Assembly: GCA_964616405.1 (NCBI GenBank)
Contig: CAZTRE010000008.1
Location: 1-43,492 of the forward strand
DNA length: 43,492 nt
Reading direction: 5' to 3'
From: JAEDES01 sp964616405
GTDB taxonomy: Bacteria; Bacillota_I; Bacilli_A; RF39; UBA660
Made by a program: the position numbers and the translations under genes. The notes beneath the pieces are model-generated. The model made no database searches. It had not been told where the DNA came from and saw only the letters and a list, made by a program, of their open reading frames with translations. The first letter of the stretch is position 1. Every line of letters starts with the position of its first letter. This document shows, one piece after another, positions 34,605-42,766 of this stretch.

Positions 34605-35600
34605 TTACTTATTCCCCTTCTTAGTAACCTTACTATTTTTTTTAGCGTTCTTGTTTCTACTTTTAATTTCTTCTTTAGGCATACTACTTACACTTTTCTT
34701 ACCAAAATTTTCAGTAGCTTCTTTTACATCTTCTGCAAAATCATTTATAACTTCTTTAGCCTTATCTAATTTTTCATCTAACTTGGTATCTTCAATTTTT
34801 TCTTTAATATCATCTTTTATATCATTAAATTTTTCTTCAACATTGTCTGAAAAATCACTTACTTTTTCTTTAATTGAGTCATACTTTTCATCTAACTTAT
34901 GTTCCTCGACAAAATCATTAGCCGTCTTTTCTATCTTTTCTTTTATATCATCAAAATTACCTTCATTATTAACCGCAATATATTTACTATTTAAAAACTC
35001 TCCATATAAATAAATATATCTAACAAATAATATTATATATAACGTATCAAGTAATGATAAAACAACACCATCAAGACTTGTACTAGAAATTAAATCTACT
35101 GCTAATAAAGAAACGTCTAAAACTAAAATAGTACTAAAATACCAATTATTTGAAATTTCATTAAATGGGGACTTCTCAAGTCCTGCTCCAACCCATAATC
35201 TACTACTACGAAGTAATGTATGAAATAAATAAATAAGTATTAAAATATCAATCATTAAATTTAATAAACTCGCAAGTCCAAATGACTGAAATACTGTCAG
35301 TAATGATGTTACTGCAGATAACAAATATAAAACAATTAAAAATAAATTTAGAAAATCAAAGTATTTTTTTCCTGTCTTAGTCTTTAACGCTATAAAATAA
35401 ATACTTACTAGTAAATACATAATATTATGATTTAAAATACTTCCAAGCATACTAACTGGACTTAAATTATTTTTAATCGCAAAACTTTGACTAAGTAAAA
35501 CAATAATCATAATTAATCCAATAATAAAACTAGTTATTAAATTAGGATTATCAAACCCCTCAACTTCATTTTTATTTATCTTATTTTTATTTTTACTCAT
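34605..35600 (-). CDS. Multi-helix membrane protein with amphipathic repeat tail
   Basis: 331 residues from the ATG at 35600. About six hydrophobic segments occupy residues 20-210, then a Lys/Glu/Asp-rich tail (about 225-315) made of loosely repeated 11-mer-like units (KIEKTANDF, SIKEKVSDF, DIKDDIKEKIED, KAKEVINDF), resembling apolipoprotein or YtxH-like amphipathic helices. No family recognised for the membrane part. Possibly a membrane-shaping or stress-related protein; not shown by the sequence. Confidence 0.7.
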   Translation of the reverse strand: MSKNKNKINKNEVEGFDNPNLITSFIIGLIMIIVLLSQSFAIKNNLSPVSMLGSILNHNIMYLLVSIYFIALKTKTGKKYFDFLNLFLIVLYLLSAVTSLLTVFQSFGLASLLNLMIDILILIYLFHTLLRSSRLWVGAGLEKSPFNEISNNWYFSTILVLDVSLLAVDLISSTSLDGVVLSLLDTLYIILFVRYIYLYGEFLNSKYIAVNNEGNFDDIKEKIEKTANDFVEEHKLDEKYDSIKEKVSDFSDNVEEKFNDIKDDIKEKIEDTKLDEKLDKAKEVINDFAEDVKEATENFGKKSVSSMPKEEIKSRNKNAKKNSKVTKKGNK

Positions 35601-35693
35601 ATGCATCGCCTTCCTATATTAAGATTATACCACAACAAATAAGTAACTTCTAAAAAGAAACTAAATTTTCTTTTAAACTTTACAATACTATGA

Positions 35694-35699
35694 TATAAT
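35694..35699 (+). promoter_or_regulatory. der promoter (-10)
   Basis: Perfect TATAAT 24 bases before the der ATG; the region 17 bases upstream (TTTTAA) is a weak -35 box. Confidence 0.5.
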
Positions 35700-35723
35700 T
35701 AAGGCTGAATTGGAGGGGATACT

Positions 35724-37034
35724 ATGTCTATACCTACAGTTGCTTTAGTTGGAAGACCAAATGTTGGTAAAAGTACACTTTTCAACAAAATAGTTGGTAA
35801 AAAAGTATCTATTATCGAAGATATACCTGGTGTAACTAGAGATAGAATTTATCAAGAAGCAATATACAATAAAAAGAAATTTTATTTAGTTGATACTGGT
35901 GGTATTGATACTACCAAAATGACATTTAATGATGAAATAAAAATGCAAGCTGAAATTGCCATTAAAGATGCAGATGTTGTTGTCTTTATTGTTGATGGAA
36001 AAGAAGGCTTAACACACAATGATTTAATCGTTCGAGATATTCTTAGAAAATCAAGTAAACGTGTAATTGTTGCTATTAATAAAATGGATGTTAAAGATGC
36101 TAAAGATAATATATATGATTTCTATGAATTAGGATTTGACACCTACATACCAATCAGTAGTATTCATAATACAGGTTATGTTGAACTAATGGATACTATC
36201 ACCATGGGCTTCCATGAACACGAAGAAGTAGTTGATGAAAGATTAAAGTTTTCAATTATCGGACGTCCAAATGTTGGTAAAAGTAGTTTAATGAATGCCT
36301 TACTAAATGAAGAACGTGTTGTTGTTTCAAACGTTGCGGGCACTACTCGTGACTCAATTGACTCTGTCTTAAAATATCATAATGAAGAATACATTTTAAT
36401 TGATACAGCCGGTATGCGAAAAAAAGGAAAAGTCTTTGAAGCAATCGAAAAATACAGTCTTCTTCGTTCACTAAAAGCTATCGATCGTAGTGATATATGT
36501 TTAGTAGTAATCAATGCTGAAGAAGGTATTACTGAACATGATAAACATATCGCTGGATATGCTATTGAACGCGGAAAAGGATTAATCTTTGTTGTCAATA
36601 AATGGGATACAGTAACTGATACAACTATTCAAGAATTTGAAAAACTAATGCGTGCCGAATTCCAATTCGCAACATATGCCCCTATCGTTTTCCTATCTGC
36701 TTTAACTAAGAAAAGACTTCATACATTAATGCCAATCGTTATTGAAGTTGCTGAAAACATCAAACGGGAAATAAAAACAAGTGTTATTAATAATGTAATT
36801 CTAGATGCCTATCAATTAAACTTACCACCATCATATAAAGGAAAACGTTTAAAAATATATTTTACGTCACAAACTGGTACTAAACCACCTAAATTTACAT
36901 TTAGAGTTAATAATAAAGGCCTAGTTCATTTCTCATATGAAAGATATTTAGAAAATAAAATAAGAGAAAGCTTTGACTTTACAGGTACCCCTATAACATT
37001 ACAATTTAAAAATAGGAGTGGTGATGATATTTAA
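35724..37034 (+). CDS. der: Ribosome assembly GTPase Der (EngA)
   Basis: 436 residues. Two tandem GTPase domains, each with GRPNVGKS (about residues 9 and 181), DTGGI / DTAGM, and NKMD / NKWD, followed by the C-terminal KH-like domain (PPSYKGKRLKIYFTSQTGTKPP). Der acts in late assembly of the 50S subunit. GGAGGGG precedes the ATG. Its TAA overlaps the start of the SHOCT-like gene, so the two are coupled. Confidence 0.98.
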   Translation: MSIPTVALVGRPNVGKSTLFNKIVGKKVSIIEDIPGVTRDRIYQEAIYNKKKFYLVDTGGIDTTKMTFNDEIKMQAEIAIKDADVVVFIVDGKEGLTHNDLIVRDILRKSSKRVIVAINKMDVKDAKDNIYDFYELGFDTYIPISSIHNTGYVELMDTITMGFHEHEEVVDERLKFSIIGRPNVGKSSLMNALLNEERVVVSNVAGTTRDSIDSVLKYHNEEYILIDTAGMRKKGKVFEAIEKYSLLRSLKAIDRSDICLVVINAEEGITEHDKHIAGYAIERGKGLIFVVNKWDTVTDTTIQEFEKLMRAEFQFATYAPIVFLSALTKKRLHTLMPIVIEVAENIKREIKTSVINNVILDAYQLNLPPSYKGKRLKIYFTSQTGTKPPKFTFRVNNKGLVHFSYERYLENKIRESFDFTGTPITLQFKNRSGDDI

Positions 37035-37384
37035 TGATAATTGATAATAATAGAGATTTCTCTAATCAACATAGGCAAATGAATAGTCAAAATAATGATC
37101 AACCAACTAGTAATAACCAAATTGGAAATACTTTTGAAAATAAATGGAACCAAATTAATAAATACAATGAGCATCGTCCCCAAACAAATAATATCTTTGT
37201 TAAAGATATTAAAGAACAACATTATACTGATTCCTCAAATACTAATCAAATGCAAGATCATACCCTTGCTTTACTAAATGAGCGCCTTAAACAAGGAACT
37301 ATTTCCTTAGAAGAATTTAATAAAAGATGTGCTCTTCTTGGAAAGCAAAGACAAGATACGCAAAAATACAACAAAATATTTTAA
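37034..37384 (+). CDS. Small protein with SHOCT-like C-terminus
   Basis: 116 residues, translationally coupled to der (TAATG). The first 75 are low-complexity, rich in Asn and Gln. The tail LALLNERLKQGTISLEEFNKRCALLGKQ matches the SHOCT pattern (short C-terminal domain: L..L..G.IteeEF...k..LL). SHOCT segments usually support oligomerisation or target binding. Function unknown; der on one side and spoVIF on the other make a sporulation link possible but unproven. Confidence 0.65.
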   Translation: MIIDNNRDFSNQHRQMNSQNNDQPTSNNQIGNTFENKWNQINKYNEHRPQTNNIFVKDIKEQHYTDSSNTNQMQDHTLALLNERLKQGTISLEEFNKRCALLGKQRQDTQKYNKIF

Positions 37385-37394
37385 ACAAAAACTT

Positions 37395-37425
37395 CCTTCT
37401 ACATATAATTTAGTAGGAGGTTTTT
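37395..37425 (+). terminator. Terminator-like hairpin containing the spoVIF ribosome binding site
   Basis: CCTTCTAC (37395-37402) pairs with GTAGGAGG (37413-37420) over 8 bp with one G-U, loop of 10, followed by TTTTT. The 3' arm contains the AGGAGG of spoVIF. It could end der transcripts and hide the site in read-through RNA. Confidence 0.5.
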
Positions 37426-37427
37426 AT

Positions 37428-37667
37428 ATGTTTGGAGATAATTTTTTCAAGAAAGTTGAAAATAAAACTAGTATCAATAAAGACACAATTTTATCCCTTG
37501 CCGGGAAACTACAAAACTCTAATATGAAAGATGAAAAAACAATAAGGGAAGTAATCAAAGAAATAAGCGCAATGACTGGCAAGGAAGTATCAAAAGAAAA
37601 AGAAGATAAAATTGTCACTACTATTTTAAAAGACGATGTTCCTAAAAATATAGACCAACTATTTTAA
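37428..37667 (+). CDS. spoVIF: Stage VI sporulation protein F (SpoVIF)-like
   Basis: 79 residues from the ATG at 37428, set by AGGAGG. FFKKVENKTSINKDTILSLA, NMKDEKTIREVIKEIS and VSKEKEDKIVTTIL follow the B. subtilis SpoVIF pattern (FFDKV..KT.V....ll.LA, ..FKDEkt.R.lI...s, vSkE.EdkiV..I). SpoVIF is made late in the mother cell and is needed for normal coat assembly. Its position directly before spoIVA strongly supports the call. The upstream hairpin may restrict its expression. Confidence 0.85.
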   Translation: MFGDNFFKKVENKTSINKDTILSLAGKLQNSNMKDEKTIREVIKEISAMTGKEVSKEKEDKIVTTILKDDVPKNIDQLF

Positions 37668-37693
37668 TATCAAATTAGTGAAATTTACAAACT

Positions 37694-37717
37694 AAAAGAA
37701 CTTTTGTTCTTTTTTGT
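37694..37717 (+). terminator. spoVIF terminator
   Basis: AAAGAAC, TTTT loop and GTTCTTTTTT form a 7-bp hairpin with a T run, ahead of spoIVA. Confidence 0.6.
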
Positions 37718-37757
37718 TTTGTTTATACATACTTTTTATTGTATAAGGAGAATGTAT

Positions 37758-39233
37758 ATGGATAAACAAGAAATAATTAAAAACATAGCTAAACGTAGTG
37801 GTGGCGATATTTATCTTGGGGTTGTTGGTGCCGTAAGAACTGGTAAATCTACTTTTATAAAACGAGTTGTGGAAACTTTAATCGTCCCTAATATTGAAGA
37901 TGAGTATGAACAAAAACGAGCTTTAGATGAAATACCTCAAAGTGCTGCCGGTAAAACAATCATGACTACAGAACCAAAGTTTGTTCCAAATAATGCTGCT
38001 AAAATTAAAATAGATGACTTCAGTTGTAATATTCGTCTAATTGATTGTGTCGGTTATATGATTGATAAAGCTATTGGCGCCAGTGATGAAAATGGTCCAC
38101 GTATGGTTAAAACTCCCTGGTATAATGAAGAAATACCATTTACTGAAGCTGCTGAAATAGGTACTGAAAAAGTAATCAAGGACCATTCTACTATTGGTAT
38201 TGTAGTCACTTCAGATGGCTCAATTGGTGAATTTGAACGTAACGACTACCTAGATGCAGAAACACGTGTTATAACTGAATTAAAAGCCATTGGTAAACCA
38301 TTCATCGTTGTTTTAAATTCAACCCACCCTTCACTTCCAGAAACAGAACGTTTAGCTGAAAAATTAAAGGACGAATATAATGTACCAGTCCTACCAATAA
38401 GTATTGAGGCAATGACTGAAAAAGATATGTATAATATTCTAAGAGAAGCTCTATATGAATTCCCAGTTTTAGAAGTAAAAGTCAATATGCCAGAATGGAT
38501 TGCGATTTTAAATCCTGATCACCCAGTAAAAAAATCCTATATGGAATCAATCAAAGAAAGTATTATTGAAATTGATAAATTAAAAGATATTGAAAACATA
38601 ACTAATCATTTCACTGAAAATGAATACATTGAAAAAGCTTATTTATCAGATGTTGACCCTGCAACCGGTATTGTCACAGTAAATTTAAATGCTAAAAAAG
38701 AACTTTACCAACAAGTTCTAACTGAAATAATCAAAATAGATGTCCGAAGTAAAGCCGACCTATTATCCCTATTCCAAGAGTTTAATACTGCGAAAAAGGA
38801 ATATGATCAAATTAAATATGCATTAAAAATGGTTAAACAAACCGGTTATGGTGTTGCGACTCCATCTGTTGCTGATATGAAATTAGATAAACCTGAAATA
38901 ATCAAACAAGGGCCTCGCTATGGCGTAAAATTAAAAGCCGTTGCCCCATCTATTCATATGATTAGAGTTGACGTCGAATCAACCTTTGAACCAATCATCG
39001 GTAGTGAAGTTCAAAGTAAAGAGCTAATTGACTATCTTATGAAAGATCATGAACGTAATCCTAATGAAATTTGGAAAAGCGAAATATTTGGCCGAAGCCT
39101 TGATTCTATCGTTCAAGAAGGAATTCAATCAAAAATAAATATGATGCCTGACAATATCCGTTTCAAATTACAAACTACACTTTCAAAAGTCGTCAATAAA
39201 GGTTCAAATAATATGATAGCTATTGTAATTTAA
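37758..39233 (+). CDS. spoIVA: Stage IV sporulation protein A (SpoIVA)
   Basis: 491 residues from the ATG at 37758, 7 bases after AAGGAG; the ATG at 37752 is too close. The N-terminal ATPase has Walker A VGAVRTGKST near residue 24, LIDCVGYMI, and VVTSDGSIG; the middle and C-terminal regions (GPRYGVKLKAVAPSIHMIRVD; ending SNNMIAIVI) match SpoIVA throughout. It hydrolyses ATP to polymerise on the forespore surface and forms the basement layer of the coat. It is a hallmark of endospore formers. No convincing sigma-E promoter was found by eye. Confidence 0.98.
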   Translation: MDKQEIIKNIAKRSGGDIYLGVVGAVRTGKSTFIKRVVETLIVPNIEDEYEQKRALDEIPQSAAGKTIMTTEPKFVPNNAAKIKIDDFSCNIRLIDCVGYMIDKAIGASDENGPRMVKTPWYNEEIPFTEAAEIGTEKVIKDHSTIGIVVTSDGSIGEFERNDYLDAETRVITELKAIGKPFIVVLNSTHPSLPETERLAEKLKDEYNVPVLPISIEAMTEKDMYNILREALYEFPVLEVKVNMPEWIAILNPDHPVKKSYMESIKESIIEIDKLKDIENITNHFTENEYIEKAYLSDVDPATGIVTVNLNAKKELYQQVLTEIIKIDVRSKADLLSLFQEFNTAKKEYDQIKYALKMVKQTGYGVATPSVADMKLDKPEIIKQGPRYGVKLKAVAPSIHMIRVDVESTFEPIIGSEVQSKELIDYLMKDHERNPNEIWKSEIFGRSLDSIVQEGIQSKINMMPDNIRFKLQTTLSKVVNKGSNNMIAIVI

Positions 39234-39255
39234 AAATAAAAGAATTAATAAAACA

Positions 39256-39293
39256 AAATCTAGATAGCGCCTATTTGCGTTCTAGATTTTTTT
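39256..39293 (+). terminator. spoIVA terminator
   Basis: AAATCTAGA (39256-39264) pairs with TCTAGATTT (39281-39289), with an inner CGC/GCG pairing and a T run to 39293. Confidence 0.8.
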
Positions 39294-39369
39294 CATTTAA
39301 ACTTATTAATTATATTAAATAATCACAATAATTAGCATGCCCAACTTAGTATGATGCTACTATAATGCT

Positions 39370-39843
39370 TTATAATACTTTGCCTTTCATTTTCACCGAA
39401 TGTTGAATTAGGCCATTCTTTTTATAAAATTGAACTGCGTTATCATTTTCGTGAAAAACGTTTAAATGTATTTCTTCTGTTTTATTTTGTTTCCCCCATT
39501 TAATTAGCTCATCATACAACTGCTGAGCAATTCCTATATGTCGATATTTCTCATCTACAACTAATTCTTCTAGCTCTAAAATACGCCCAAAATAATAATA
39601 ACTCTCCTTTATATGGCCATGAATTAAACCAACTATTTTATTTTCTAATATTGCCACCATAACATTATGCTTATCATCTTTTATCCAACCTCGAAGATCA
39701 TCTTTCAAACAAGAAATTTCCTGAGCATTAAAATCCTTAAACTTTTTAAGGAAAAAGTAATACTGGCACTCATAATTTATTAATTGGCCATATAGATTAA
39801 TCAAGTAATCAACATCGACACTTTCCGCCTTTCTTATATGCAT
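39370..39843 (-). CDS. GNAT-family N-acetyltransferase
   Basis: 157 residues from the ATG at 39843, 7 bases after GGAGG. MHIRKAESVDVDYLINLYGQL, LEELVVDEKYRHIGIAQQLYDELIKWGKQN (acetyl-CoA loop) and LNVFHENDNAVQFYKKNGL make a full GNAT core. Substrate unknown. It is a single-gene unit converging on spoIVA. Confidence 0.9.
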   Translation of the reverse strand: MHIRKAESVDVDYLINLYGQLINYECQYYFFLKKFKDFNAQEISCLKDDLRGWIKDDKHNVMVAILENKIVGLIHGHIKESYYYFGRILELEELVVDEKYRHIGIAQQLYDELIKWGKQNKTEEIHLNVFHENDNAVQFYKKNGLIQHSVKMKGKVL

Positions 39844-39967
39844 AATTATTCCTCCTTCCATGATCCTATTATATCATATGCACATATAGTCAATTTTTAA
39901 TTAATGTCATTGTTCCATAGTAATTATATATATGAAATTAATTCCAATAATTTCCAAATTATTTACA

Positions 39968-40006
39968 CAAAAAATAAAGAATCCACTTCATCAGTAGATT
40001 CTTTTT
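39968..40006 (-). terminator. Terminator of the anchored unknown protein gene
   Basis: On the minus strand AAGAATC and GATTCTT form a stem at the end of the coding region, followed by TATTTTTTG. Confidence 0.6.
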
Positions 40007-40692
40007 GCATTATTCATTAATTTAACATATTCCGCATACAACTCATCATTAGAAAAATTTATTTCTCCGTTGACGATATTATAATTACCACTATTATCCT
40101 TTAAAAAGATAAGTACAGCCCTTACTGCATCAATATGACTATTAGTATCAACTCTTTTAACTATCAAATCTAATTTACTTTTTTCAAGTTTCTCATCAAA
40201 ATTATTCTTTTTAACTAAATCTTTATATAATTTAATGATTTCCTCATCATCTGTATATTTATAAATATATTTATTAATATCACTATCATCCATATAATAA
40301 GCTAACTTATCAGCTCTATTATTAAAAATATTTTGATATCTATCAATATATTTTAATGACTCCAAAAAGTCCGGCCCATACTTTTCAACATTCCCCACTA
40401 ACAACAAACTATCAAGTCTAGCATCATACATTATTCCTGTAACTTTTTGAACATTAACAGCATATTCATCTAAATACGCCTTTATTGCCTCTTCAACAAC
40501 TGCATAATCTCCATGACTCTCTACCTTACTATTATATCTATCTTTAGAAAAACTTAATTCTCCCAAAGCATTAACTTCTCTTTTTAATACATTTTTTAGT
40601 GTCACATCTCTTAATAAGACTATCCCGCCAATAAGTAACATATCTACTAAGACAAAGCAACAAAACACTAAAAATTTTCTACTTTTACTCAA
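39991..40692 (-). CDS. Unknown membrane-anchored protein
   Basis: 233 residues; start TTG at 40692 after AGGTGAT (an overlapping ATG leads to a stop out of frame). One N-terminal hydrophobic helix (FLVFCCFVLVDMLLIGGIVLL) with basic residues before it suggests a signal anchor with the rest outside. The outer part is charged and helical (VVEEAIKAYLDEYAVNVQKV ... YKDLVKKNNFDEKLEKS). No family recognised. It is 24 bases from the next upstream gene, so the two probably form one unit. Confidence 0.7.
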   Translation of the reverse strand: MSKSRKFLVFCCFVLVDMLLIGGIVLLRDVTLKNVLKREVNALGELSFSKDRYNSKVESHGDYAVVEEAIKAYLDEYAVNVQKVTGIMYDARLDSLLLVGNVEKYGPDFLESLKYIDRYQNIFNNRADKLAYYMDDSDINKYIYKYTDDEEIIKLYKDLVKKNNFDEKLEKSKLDLIVKRVDTNSHIDAVRAVLIFLKDNSGNYNIVNGEINFSNDELYAEYVKLMNNAKRIY

Positions 40693-40716
40693 ATACCATC
40701 ACCTATTATAATAATA

Positions 40717-41172
40717 TCATAAAATTAAACTATTGTTTAGTACTTTGTTGACTTCTTTACCATAAATAAATCTTCCAAACTCGCTCCCCTCAAGAACCTT
40801 ATCAAAATCTTCATCCACCAGACAATAAAACTTCTCATTCGAATATCTTTTATCATTATATTTTTCTATAAAAAAATAATCATCAGTTTCAAAATAAAAC
40901 TTTTCATCAGTATAAACAACTACTCTTAAATCTAGACTATTGGAATATTCAGAATCATCTAACTTTATTGCTTCTAAAAATATTCCAATTTTATTATGAG
41001 AAAAGACCTTTATTTTATAAAAGCCACATAAGCCTAATTTAAATTTTAATTTATACAAAACATCTTTAACACACTTAATAATCTCATCGCGATTATCTAA
41101 ATCAACTTTTTTAATATATTCTCTATTCATAAAAATATTGTAAACATCTTTGCCGCACATTTCTATCTTCAT
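40717..41172 (-). CDS. Unknown small protein downstream of engB
   Basis: 151 residues; GGTGAG precedes the ATG. It looks like a single alpha/beta domain: MKIEMCGKDVYNIFMN, then LRVVVYTDEKFYFETDDYFFI. No signal, membrane helix or known motif. It lies between engB and the anchored unknown protein on the same strand. The start resembles the small adaptor-like fold seen in MecA N-termini only loosely, and I do not assign it. Confidence 0.65.
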   Translation of the reverse strand: MKIEMCGKDVYNIFMNREYIKKVDLDNRDEIIKCVKDVLYKLKFKLGLCGFYKIKVFSHNKIGIFLEAIKLDDSEYSNSLDLRVVVYTDEKFYFETDDYFFIEKYNDKRYSNEKFYCLVDEDFDKVLEGSEFGRFIYGKEVNKVLNNSLIL

Positions 41173-41204
41173 ATACTCACCACTATAAGTATATGAAAAA
41201 AGAC

Positions 41205-41798
41205 TTAGATAGTTTCATCTACCAAGCCTTCTATTTTCTTAAGTACATCTTTAACTCCTAATTTAGTTACACTGGAGAATACTACTAAATCATCCCCTAC
41301 CACTAAATCAAGTGTTTCAAGTATTACCTTTAAGTTTTTTTCTTTCTTACTTCCTGGAACTTTATCTGCTTTAGTCGCAACTATTGTCACAGGAACATTA
41401 TAATATTTTAAAAAGTTATACATCAATAAGTCATCTTCTGTTGGTTTAAGTCTAAAATCAATCAACATAAAGACTCTTTTTAACTCTTCTCTTTTTTCTA
41501 AATATTCTTCAATCATCATTCCAAATTTAGCTTGAGTCTTTTTATCAACAGCAGCATAACCATAACCAGGAACATCGATTAAGTAAAATGAATTATTTAC
41601 TCCATAAAAATTTAGTGTTTGAGTTTTTCCAGGTCTTGCTGAAGTATAAGCTAAATTTTTTCTAGAAAGAATTGAATTAATAAAGCTACTTTTACCAACA
41701 TTACTGCGTCCAACAAGTAGAAACTCTGGTTTCCCATCTATTGGATATTGACTTCTTCTAGTAGCAATAACCTCTAAATTAGCTTCCTTAATAACCAT
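41205..41798 (-). CDS. engB: Ribosome biogenesis GTPase EngB (YsxC/YihA)
   Basis: 197 residues from the ATG at 41798, set by GAGGAG. GRSNVGKSSFINSIL, the switch RPGKTQTLNFY, DVPGYGYA and TKADKVPGS are the family's GTPase motifs. It is essential for 50S assembly in Bacillus. Its site lies in the end of nrnA and the ATG follows the nrnA stop directly (TAGTATG), so the two are coupled. Confidence 0.97.
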   Translation of the reverse strand: MVIKEANLEVIATRRSQYPIDGKPEFLLVGRSNVGKSSFINSILSRKNLAYTSARPGKTQTLNFYGVNNSFYLIDVPGYGYAAVDKKTQAKFGMMIEEYLEKREELKRVFMLIDFRLKPTEDDLLMYNFLKYYNVPVTIVATKADKVPGSKKEKNLKVILETLDLVVGDDLVVFSSVTKLGVKDVLKKIEGLVDETI

Positions 41799-41799
41799 A

Positions 41800-42756
41800 C
41801 TATTTCTCCTCACTAATAGTCTCATTATATTTAATAAGACAATTATCTAAATCTTGCATTAACTGCATTGCCTCAGTAAAACTCTTAAGTTTTGCACCTG
41901 ATGCAAATTTATGTCCCCCACCATTATACGCCTCCGCAACACCATTTATTTCTGGTCCACGAGAGCGAATTGATACACGAATCTGATCATTCTTAACATC
42001 TTCTGTTATTGTTGCCCAAACTAAAACTTCATTAATAAAGTTAAAGTTATTAACCATATTACCAGCTGAAGCACTATCAACTTCTAATTGTTCAAGTATT
42101 TCATTAGTAATTTTTATATAGCCAAGTCCATTATCTGTAACAGTCATATTTAAGGCTATATAGCCTTCCAATCTAACTTCATTCATTGGTCTTAGATATA
42201 ACTTTTTATAAACCTCGCTAAGGGAGAATTTATATTTCTTTAGAAATATAGATATTAAACCAAATGTTTTTGAATTACAACTATCAAATAAAAATCTATT
42301 AGAATCAGATACCAATCCAAGATATAACGTTTCCGCAATACTCTTATTACATTTTAATCCCACATTCATTATAAAATTCATTATAATTTCTGCCGTTGAA
42401 CTTGCTGTATCATCTATATATTCTAAATCACAAAACTCTTCAACAAATGGATGATGATCAATTTTAATCATATAAGAAAATTGTGAAAAATCAACAGAAT
42501 CAACTCGTTTCTTATCTGGAGTATCTAAAACTATTAGTAATGCATTATTTACCTTTTCAAACTTATCTAATCGACCAACTTGATGAAATTTTGCACTACC
42601 AGTTCCAATAGCTAAAACTTTCTTTTCTGGAAAAGTTAATTTAATAGCATCCCTTAAAGCTAATTGACTTGCTAAAGCATCAGGATCAACACCAATATGT
42701 CTCGCAATAACAATTGTTTGAAATTTCTCTATTTTCTTATATATTTTTTTAAACAT
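41800..42756 (-). CDS. nrnA: DHH-family oligoribonuclease / pAp phosphatase NrnA
   Basis: 318 residues; ATG at 42756 after AGGA. GVDPDALASQLAL, VLDTPD, KIDHHPF (DHH motif), TASSTAEIIMN, and the C-terminal DHHA1 domain ending GGGHKFASGAKL. NrnA degrades 2-5-mer RNAs (nanoRNA) and dephosphorylates pAp, the last step of mRNA decay begun by RNases Y and J. Coupled to engB. Confidence 0.94.
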   Translation of the reverse strand: MFKKIYKKIEKFQTIVIARHIGVDPDALASQLALRDAIKLTFPEKKVLAIGTGSAKFHQVGRLDKFEKVNNALLIVLDTPDKKRVDSVDFSQFSYMIKIDHHPFVEEFCDLEYIDDTASSTAEIIMNFIMNVGLKCNKSIAETLYLGLVSDSNRFLFDSCNSKTFGLISIFLKKYKFSLSEVYKKLYLRPMNEVRLEGYIALNMTVTDNGLGYIKITNEILEQLEVDSASAGNMVNNFNFINEVLVWATITEDVKNDQIRVSIRSRGPEINGVAEAYNGGGHKFASGAKLKSFTEAMQLMQDLDNCLIKYNETISEEK

Positions 42757-42766
42757 CACACATTTC

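Noticed and set aside
37700..37757. Sigma-E promoter for spoIVA (CATACTTT at 37728)
   Set aside because: The -10 match is partial and no -35 element lies at the expected 14-15 bases.
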